From Echinometra lucunter (Eukaryota > Echinodermata > Echinoidea > Camarodonta > Echinometridae), in assembly GCA_029962745.1 (NCBI GenBank), contig CM057165.1:5526501-5590500 (forward strand): 64,000 nt of DNA, given 5' to 3'. Below the pieces are notes generated by a model that did not search any database, was not told the DNA's origin, and was given only the letters and a program-made list of their open reading frames with translations. Below, piece by piece: positions 63,486 through 64,000 of the stretch; the first letter of the stretch is position 1, and every line of letters starts with the position of its first letter. A program made the position numbers and the translations under genes.

Positions 63486-63630
63486 GTTGTTGTATATATT
63501 TATTCCCAGCCCTTATAATTCTACAATTCAGAACATCTAAAATGTTTCATTTCGCCCATGCAGGTCAACCTTGTTTCAGCTGTTGACATCTACGAAGACG
63601 ATGAACCGGAAGTGCTTCTCTCATACAACC
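31295..63630 (+). CDS. GARNL3: GARNL3 orthologue, Rap-GAP plus CNH domain protein (20 exons, partial)
   Basis: Hand-built model, exons joined in order: 31295-31382, 33268-33386, 38183-38247, 41298-41358, 42369-42471, 44548-44646, 48880-48983, 49850-49964, 51342-51387, 52027-52133, 52689-52804, 54495-54605, 55343-55417, 56894-56957, 57897-57944, 59198-59296, 60494-60608, 61286-61449, 62799-62951, 63564-63630. All junctions are AG/GT and phases agree except one surplus base in exon 17. The product (about 636 codons counted from Met 31304) matches vertebrate GARNL3 as I remember it: [51 protein letters not shown] and [13 protein letters not shown] motifs. Exons 4-11 hold the Rap-GAP domain, predicted to stimulate GTP hydrolysis by Rap-type small GTPases; exons 14-20 hold the start of a citron-homology domain. 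RAP1GAP and SIPA1 paralogues lack a C-terminal CNH domain, which favours GARNL3. The gene continues past the right edge; upstream exons were not found. Confidence 0.93.
31304..31306 (+). promoter_or_regulatory. GARNL3: candidate GARNL3 start codon
   Basis: ATG with A at -3 and G at +4, in frame with the conserved DVHLENPEY segment. It is the only in-frame ATG near the exon 5' end. Without transcripts it cannot be separated from an internal Met. Confidence 0.4.
31383..33267 (+). other. GARNL3 intron 1
   Basis: About 1.9 kb. It holds a SINE-tail-like piece (32717-32790: aataataataatgacaatat with gcgcaacat) followed by a 190-base repeat at 32940-33160. No other gene. Confidence 0.8.
32940..33160. 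repeat. dispersed repeat, copy 1
   Basis: Shares agcttgcc-g-ggc, gacatagtaa, atgccattatgcaaaacagg and tgaactgaatag with 55075-55260, in the same order and orientation. Confidence 0.75.
33268..33386 (+). CDS. GARNL3: GARNL3 exon 2
   Basis: The split codon A/TT gives Ile, then [20 protein letters not shown] and [12 protein letters not shown]. Acceptor tgcacag, donor gtaagcc, ends phase 0. In the other two frames the interval is broken or meaningless. It encodes the conserved beta-rich entry into the Rap-GAP region. Confidence 0.93.
34818..34957. mobile_element. diverged GGCCC-bounded MITE
   Basis: The left end ggctccatgacacaaagctt with tgcgatttatcgta, and the right end gctatgtattgcgggcccct, loosely mirror each other and resemble 44264-44426 and 53552-53683. 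Confidence 0.4.
35000..35303 (+). mobile_element. probable non-LTR retroelement 3' tail ending in (TTGAA)n
   Basis: AT-rich 3'UTR-like sequence ending in gaaataaatgtgtttgaatt and repeated ttgaa units. No coding part remains. Confidence 0.4.
37755..38084. mobile_element. palindromic element with GACGAGATGACGAG / AAGTCGACTTG words
   Basis: TIR tacggaagctta-a-tgccacc-agatgacgag at both ends, inverted. The interior repeats the roughly 63-base module ctcgtcatctcgtcttcttg, tccta-acaagtcgacttgc, cgagttc three or more times on the right, with the inverted form on the left. aagtcgactt is itself a palindrome. No ORF. Confidence 0.85.
38183..38247 (+). CDS. GARNL3: GARNL3 exon 3
   Basis: Encodes [20 protein letters not shown] and then Leu plus a split Gly. 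Acceptor tatcttcag, donor gtaagtcc, ends phase 2. It follows a 4.8-kb intron that contains a palindromic element (37755-38084) ending about 100 bases upstream of this acceptor. Confidence 0.9.
38311..38561. mobile_element. AAGGTTCT-type palindromic MITE, copy 2, uninterrupted
   Basis: Reverse-complement relative of 23719-24412 without the insert. Ends are ggtgctgatta and tctaagagtgtag. A third fragment (tattaatggttctttgaaga, then aaattctaatcagcacc) is at 60271-60346. Confidence 0.8.
38816..39150. repeat. (AGT)n trinucleotide arrays
   Basis: Three AGT arrays (38816-38884, 38885-38945 and 39076-39130) followed by (CAG)n to 39150. The gap between the second and third carries non-repetitive sequence. 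Confidence 0.93.
39156..39303. mobile_element. GTTTCATAAA MITE, copy 1
   Basis: gccccgtttcataaaacttg with ttatcag, and inverse ctgataacaagtttttttgt with aatgggg. The core is cttgcatctgattggctgaa, the reverse orientation of the cores at 40.7 and 42.9 kb. Confidence 0.85.
39639..39881. mobile_element. hAT-like MITE, copy 1, with 8-base TSD
   Basis: Ends CAGGGCCGTACGCAG and inverted CTGCGTACGGCCATG, flanked on both sides by CATGTGCT (39631-39638 and 39882-39889). The CAGGG terminus and 8-base duplication are typical of hAT elements. Contains poly-G and poly-C tracts that pair across the element. No transposase. Confidence 0.9.
40657..40807. mobile_element. GTTTCATAAA MITE, copy 2
   Basis: caggccctgtttcataaaac with ttgttatcagtaacaactgc, core ctcagccaatcagatgcaag, inverted end gataacaagttttgtgaaac with ggggccctg. 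Confidence 0.88.
41298..41358 (+). CDS. GARNL3: GARNL3 exon 4
   Basis: A 61-base exon completing the split Gly, then [20 protein letters not shown]. It matches the KGPREIFHPEIQK region of vertebrate GARNL3. Acceptor acatgcag, donor gtaagttc, ends phase 0. Confidence 0.9.
41359..42368 (+). other. GARNL3 intron 4
   Basis: About 1 kb with a MITE at 41898-42036. No gene. Confidence 0.85.
41898..42036. mobile_element. GTTTCAT MITE with different arms but the same core
   Basis: The arms are gggggcgtttcatcaagtgt with cttgt, and the inverse. The core gagccaatcagatgcaagat with tttcagtagcttataacagt is almost the same as that of the copies with TCATAAAACTTGTTATC arms. Confidence 0.85.
42369..42471 (+). 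CDS. GARNL3: GARNL3 exon 5
   Basis: Encodes [20 protein letters not shown] and then [14 protein letters not shown]. The [14 protein letters not shown] stretch is a core motif of the Rap-GAP family. Acceptor tcacacag, donor gtaagttt, ends phase 1. Confidence 0.94.
42861..43012. mobile_element. GTTTCATAAA MITE, copy 3
   Basis: cagggccccgtttcatatca with cttgttatcagtaacaactg, core aaccaatcagatgcaagg, inverted end ataacaagttttatgaaacg with gggccca. Confidence 0.88.
43955..44258. mobile_element. diverged TTAACCC-element relative
   Basis: Follows the body of 692-1094 (gtggttt-gccca-ataactt, gagccctagaagtcata, caaattggcaaggtgat, cctcaaattggc, gtgttgccaattt) at clearly lower identity and without intact TIRs. 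Confidence 0.65.
44264..44426. mobile_element. GGGCCCGTAACACAAAG MITE, copy 1
   Basis: caggggcccgtaacacaaag with gtttgcgataaatcgc, inverse ...attgcaaatctttgtgttaa with ggggccctg. The core includes attctgattggtccacgg. Related in design to 53552-53683. Confidence 0.75.
44548..44646 (+). CDS. GARNL3: GARNL3 exon 6
   Basis: Encodes [20 protein letters not shown] and then [13 protein letters not shown], matching the family motif F-x-x-F-L-x-x-L-G-x-x-I-x-L-K-G-W followed by GGLD. Acceptor gcatgcag, donor gtaagcag, ends phase 1. Confidence 0.94.
45221..45448 (-). mobile_element. old tRNA-derived SINE, split by the palindrome
   Basis: Minus-strand B box ggttcgagttcc (complement of about 45419-45430). 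The body words cacgtgggtcgagaatggca and gatgaatggcttggcaaagg match other SINE copies. The A-box half (gtggatacgttatcgagctg, complement of about 45858-45880) lies on the far side of the element at 45449-45856. Confidence 0.75.
45449..45856. mobile_element. 408-base palindromic element with TACGGTCGCTGGG words
   Basis: TIR tactgctttcacaccaaggt with acggtcgctggg at both ends, inverted. Inside, acggtcgctg(ag/gg)tac and its inverse recur in nested palindromes, and gtgtgaaagca is repeated near 45519, 45636 and 45776. It sits between the A and B boxes of an older SINE, with tca or ta on both sides as possible TSD. No ORF. Confidence 0.87.
45931..46163 (+). mobile_element. tRNA-derived SINE, plus strand
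   Basis: tRNA-like head with A box tggcaaagtggtgaaggc and B box gggttcgatcctc (45987-45999). The body includes cgacccaggtgtactacatg and ggtacctggcattgctgg, ending in gggtaaataaaacc. Confidence 0.85.
46450..47250. repeat. degenerate tandem array, three recognisable units
   Basis: The words gtcatgacc-ggata-t-ccgatca (46502 and 46807), ggagtcg-gtcgca, aatgt(tt)aca-ttgga and gcgaaggccattttat-gg (46679-46760, about 46960-47035, 47169-47245) recur in order. Identity is low, periods unequal, no reading frame. Confidence 0.5.
48094..48511 (+). mobile_element. TTAACCC element, copy 2
   Basis: TTAACCCATTCGTGACAG ... CTGTCACGAATGGGTTAA with a perfect 18-base TIR. The body is nearly the same as copy 1. 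Confidence 0.92.
48833..48871. repeat. (TTTG)n microsatellite
   Basis: About ten TTTG units ending nine bases before exon 7. It likely acts as the polypyrimidine-rich stretch of that acceptor. Confidence 0.9.
48880..48983 (+). CDS. GARNL3: GARNL3 exon 7, Rap-GAP core
   Basis: Encodes [20 protein letters not shown] and then [15 protein letters not shown]. The [12 protein letters not shown] motif is a hallmark of Rap-GAP domains. The exon begins right after a (TTTG)n microsatellite that reaches to within a few bases of the acceptor ttccaccag. Donor gtaattt, ends phase 0. Confidence 0.95.
49061..49145. repeat. (TTAG)n and (ATTC)n microsatellites
   Basis: TTAG units at about 49061-49092, then ATTC units to about 49145, in intron 7. 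Confidence 0.9.
49850..49964 (+). CDS. GARNL3: GARNL3 exon 8, catalytic asparagine-thumb exon
   Basis: Encodes [20 protein letters not shown] and a following segment with [15 protein letters not shown]-(I/V)-GNDIV is the catalytic helix of Rap-GAP proteins; its Asn (codon aat at 49874-49876) corresponds to the asparagine thumb of RAP1GAP. This residue is intact, so a catalytically competent GAP is predicted. Acceptor gtatgcag follows a CT-rich tract; donor gtatcc is weaker; ends phase 1. Confidence 0.95.
49965..51341 (+). other. GARNL3 intron 8
   Basis: Poly-C at 50421-50437 and a retroelement-like 3' tail at 50440-50580 (atgaaacggaaatacgtaaa plus atcaa units). No gene. Confidence 0.8.
51342..51387 (+). 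CDS. GARNL3: GARNL3 exon 9 (small, 46 bases)
   Basis: Encodes [16 protein letters not shown], with His and the last Arg split across junctions. It matches HIFALVRYNQQNDNYR of vertebrate GARNL3. The acceptor (tttaaaaaaag) has an A-rich rather than pyrimidine-rich end; donor gtaagttt; ends phase 2. Confidence 0.88.
52027..52133 (+). CDS. GARNL3: GARNL3 exon 10
   Basis: Encodes [20 protein letters not shown] and then [15 protein letters not shown]. The [13 protein letters not shown] motif is strongly conserved in GARNL3 at the end of the Rap-GAP domain. Acceptor ttgctag, donor gtaagctc, ends phase 1. Confidence 0.95.
52484..52677. repeat. (AATG/AATA)n microsatellite
   Basis: About 48 tetranucleotide units with mixed AATG and AATA, ending about ten bases before exon 11. 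Confidence 0.95.
52689..52804 (+). CDS. GARNL3: GARNL3 exon 11
   Basis: Encodes [20 protein letters not shown] and then [19 protein letters not shown], the C-terminal edge of the Rap-GAP domain. It lies about 10 bases after a 190-base (AATG/AATA)n microsatellite. Acceptor cctgtag, donor gtatgaag, ends phase 0. Confidence 0.93.
53079..53345. mobile_element. hAT-like MITE, copy 2, with 8-base TSD
   Basis: CAGGGCCGTACGCAG start and (T)TGCGTACGGCCATG end. Perfect TATGGTTT duplications at 53071-53078 and 53346-53353. Body homologous to 39639-39881, including paired poly-G tracts. Confidence 0.92.
53552..53683. mobile_element. GGGCCCGTAACACAAAG MITE, copy 2
   Basis: cagccctgtaacacatagct with tagccattgatcgta, and the inverse ending ctttgtgttacggagccca. 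The arms pair almost completely. Confidence 0.78.
54495..54605 (+). CDS. GARNL3: GARNL3 exon 12, linker
   Basis: Encodes [20 protein letters not shown] and then [17 protein letters not shown]. The NKRSFSDV and [14 protein letters not shown] motifs match the linker between the GAP and CNH domains; RSFSD looks like a phosphorylatable basic-Ser motif (inference). Acceptor tccatcag, donor gtcagtga, phase 0 at both ends. Confidence 0.93.
55075..55260. repeat. dispersed repeat, copy 2
   Basis: Same ordered words as 32940-33160 (agcttgcca-tggc, gacatagtaa, atgccattatgcataacagg, tgaactgaataa). Confidence 0.75.
55343..55417 (+). CDS. GARNL3: GARNL3 exon 13
   Basis: Encodes [20 protein letters not shown] and then LLKRE. 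It matches ALKLKSIVRGDAPSSL of vertebrate GARNL3. Acceptor cctgccag, donor gtaagaca, phase 0 at both ends. Confidence 0.9.
55617..56703. mobile_element. TGTCTCGCCCAC-bounded element with 157-base A/B tandem units
   Basis: Inverted ends TGTCTCGCCCAC (55617) and GTGGGCGAGACA (to 56703). Units start with gttaaa(g/c)tttac at 55692, 55849, 56006, 56163 and 56437. Spacing is exactly 157 for the first four. Types alternate: A (ttgctgcaat-gcaacc, gggtgatagatgcactt) and B (ctgtctctcacttttcaacc, gttgtagatgt). The fourth unit holds a SINE fragment. No transposase. Confidence 0.87.
56175..56291 (+). mobile_element. SINE 3' fragment inside the fourth 157-base unit
   Basis: Ends in gagcgctatagaaatg followed by (TTA)n, the same tail type as the SINEs at 5.7 and 9.4 kb. 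tttac is present on both sides as a short TSD. Confidence 0.7.
56894..56957 (+). CDS. GARNL3: GARNL3 exon 14, start of CNH domain
   Basis: Encodes [20 protein letters not shown] and then WG. PWEPQC is conserved with vertebrate GARNL3 (EPWEPQC), and the DSWG end corresponds to the DPWG of the first CNH strand. Acceptor cactttag, donor gtatgtat, ends phase 1. Confidence 0.88.
57017..57432 (-). mobile_element. TTAACCC element, copy 3
   Basis: Same element as 48094-48511 in the opposite orientation, in GARNL3 intron 14. TIRs intact. Confidence 0.92.
57897..57944 (+). CDS. GARNL3: GARNL3 exon 15 (48 bases)
   Basis: Encodes [16 protein letters not shown], a typical CNH/beta-propeller strand (G-x-x-L-(L/I)-V-G-T-x-x-G-(L/V)). 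Acceptor tcctaag, donor gtaagaaa, ends phase 1. Confidence 0.9.
58461..58720 (-). mobile_element. probable non-LTR retroelement 3' end, minus strand
   Basis: Minus-strand tail of aaatcaaatcaaatcaaatc after cggaaaaataaataa, similar to the plus-strand tail at about 50550-50580. The remaining 200 bases are A-rich with no coding part. Confidence 0.45.
59198..59296 (+). CDS. GARNL3: GARNL3 exon 16
   Basis: Encodes [20 protein letters not shown] and then [14 protein letters not shown]. It matches the FD-T-PVKQ and LLVLRADKG region of vertebrate CNH. Acceptor ctttcag, donor gtaaccat, ends phase 1. Confidence 0.92.
59429..59844 (-). mobile_element. TTAACCC element, copy 4
   Basis: Second minus-orientation copy, in GARNL3 intron 16, 2.0 kb from copy 3. 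Body nearly the same. One TIR has ATTCATGACAG. Confidence 0.92.
59931..60091. mobile_element. palindromic MITE, copy B
   Basis: cactctcagaaaag ... ctgagagtg ends. Arms aaaatcattaggttggttga and ccgaccaactgttggt are mirrored. The centre aaaatccccatatg is shared with 13017-13187. Confidence 0.85.
60494..60608 (+). CDS. GARNL3: GARNL3 exon 17, carries a +1 frame disruption
   Basis: Frame entering from exon 16 gives [20 protein letters not shown], then SLIRTKK and a TGA at 60574-60576. The frame one base over gives [12 protein letters not shown], matching the DCRENKLEKTKG segment of vertebrate GARNL3, and it is the only frame that splices correctly into exon 18. One surplus base near 60571-60573 (AAA instead of AA) explains this; removing it gives TKND-CRNHK. 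It could be an assembly or consensus error, an allelic indel, or a real null allele. Acceptor actctag, donor gtaggaaa. Confidence 0.85.
60609..61285 (+). other. GARNL3 intron 17 with (CT)n acceptor tract
   Basis: Poly-C at 61188-61197 and (CT)n at 61198-61282 run straight into the exon 18 acceptor. No other feature. Confidence 0.85.
61286..61449 (+). CDS. GARNL3: GARNL3 exon 18
   Basis: Encodes [20 protein letters not shown], then [12 protein letters not shown], ending in VEGFQFTR. It matches the GCHLYAI, LRIVVAI-NKLLLI-RKHN and VEEFQYIR strands of vertebrate CNH. The acceptor (tctccag) is the end of a roughly 100-base CT microsatellite serving as the polypyrimidine tract. Donor gtacgaat, ends phase 0. 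Confidence 0.93.
61578..61965. repeat. 141-base tandem duplication with (GATA)n
   Basis: Two near-identical units begin with tacaaacaaccattgcagaa at 61578 and 61719, each containing gatagatggatggataaata. A (GA)n and (GATA)n run follows to 61965. Confidence 0.9.
61966..62798 (+). other. rest of GARNL3 intron 18
   Basis: No gene. Near 62330-62500, gggtacccactttgacgtca, its inverse (tgacgtcaaagtgggtaccc-like) and a third copy form a short palindrome of low complexity. Confidence 0.6.
62799..62951 (+). CDS. GARNL3: GARNL3 exon 19
   Basis: Encodes [20 protein letters not shown], then [20 protein letters not shown] and [19 protein letters not shown]-(T/N)G-(A/T)FRLH is the most recognisable CNH stretch of GARNL3. 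GC-rich relative to the flanking introns. Acceptor attaacag, donor gtgggaac, phase 0 at both ends. Confidence 0.95.
62952..63563 (+). other. GARNL3 intron 19
   Basis: Poly-C/poly-A at 63122-63149 and (GT)n plus poly-G (20 G) at 63452-63487. No other feature. Confidence 0.85.
63564..63630 (+). CDS. GARNL3: GARNL3 exon 20, last exon in the window
   Basis: Encodes [20 protein letters not shown] and then YN plus one base. It matches RVNFVAAIDVYEDGEAGLLLCYN. Acceptor catgcag, donor gtgagttc, ends phase 1. At least one further exon lies beyond 64000. Confidence 0.93.
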
Positions 63631-64000
63631 GTGAGTTCATATCTACTGAAGATTACGACACTGTAGATTTTTGGCCCACCATATCTCTATGGTCCATCAA
63701 GTGTAACACAATAAGCAATTTATAGAACACTGAAAAATGAGAACTTAACATATGGCACACATCAGATAAGTTAATGAAAGAATATATGTTCCATTCCCTA
63801 TAATATTCTTTCTACTCCAGCACATTCCTCTGAAATGTGGCGTTCGACTCAACATTTTCTCTTAATGTTATCTGCTGGATTAGCTTTATAATTAGCATTC
63901 ACAGGCTGGGCTTTTTATAATCATATTATTTTCACCTTCTCTAGCATTTGGAATAAACTAGCCTTTAGGTAATTTATTATTCTGGTCAGTATCTCGTTCC
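63631..64000 (+). other. GARNL3 intron 20, incomplete
   Basis: No exon seen before the window ends. Confidence 0.7.

Overview
The window is animal nuclear DNA. It is AT-rich and intron-rich, and dense in microsatellites, homopolymeric G/C runs, tRNA-derived SINEs, MITEs and palindromic repeats. The one gene I can build has the exon structure of a deuterostome gene, and the repeat types (GTTTCATAAA-type MITEs, SURF1-like tRNA SINEs, many poly-G/poly-C runs) suggest a sea-urchin-like echinoderm. The species call is inference; no marker in the window fixes it.

Right half (31.3-63.6 kb, + strand): a single large gene, an orthologue of GARNL3 (GTPase-activating Rap/Ran-GAP domain-like 3). I reconstructed 20 consecutive coding exons by hand. 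Every junction has AG/GT borders and consistent phase, except for one extra base in exon 17. Exons 1-11 give an N-terminal segment and the Rap-GAP catalytic domain, including the GNDIV asparagine-thumb motif. Exons 12-13 give a basic linker, and exons 14-20 the first part of a citron-homology (CNH) domain. The gene runs off the right edge, and N-terminal or 5'UTR exons upstream of 31.3 kb were not found.

Left half (1-31.3 kb): no convincing cellular gene. It is intergenic or a long 5' intron filled with repeats: a 403-bp TIR element, two tRNA-derived SINEs, tandem duplications, a Tc/mariner-like MITE, a 500-N assembly gap (20709-21208), a nested palindromic element, a 5'-truncated LINE 3' end with a target-site duplication, and a 4.1-kb element with roughly 700-bp terminal inverted repeats.

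The introns of GARNL3 carry the same repeat families: two more complete copies of the TTAACCC element in inverted orientation, two hAT-like MITEs with perfect 8-bp target-site duplications, a 157-bp A/B alternating tandem element bounded by TGTCTCGCCCAC ends, and several GTTTCAT MITEs. The most unusual material is a set of sequence-unrelated elements built to one plan: long terminal palindromes enclosing short satellite-like words in both orientations (444-670, 23844-24283, 37755-38084, 45449-45856). Two of these have clear nesting evidence. I saw no multi-gene novel system.
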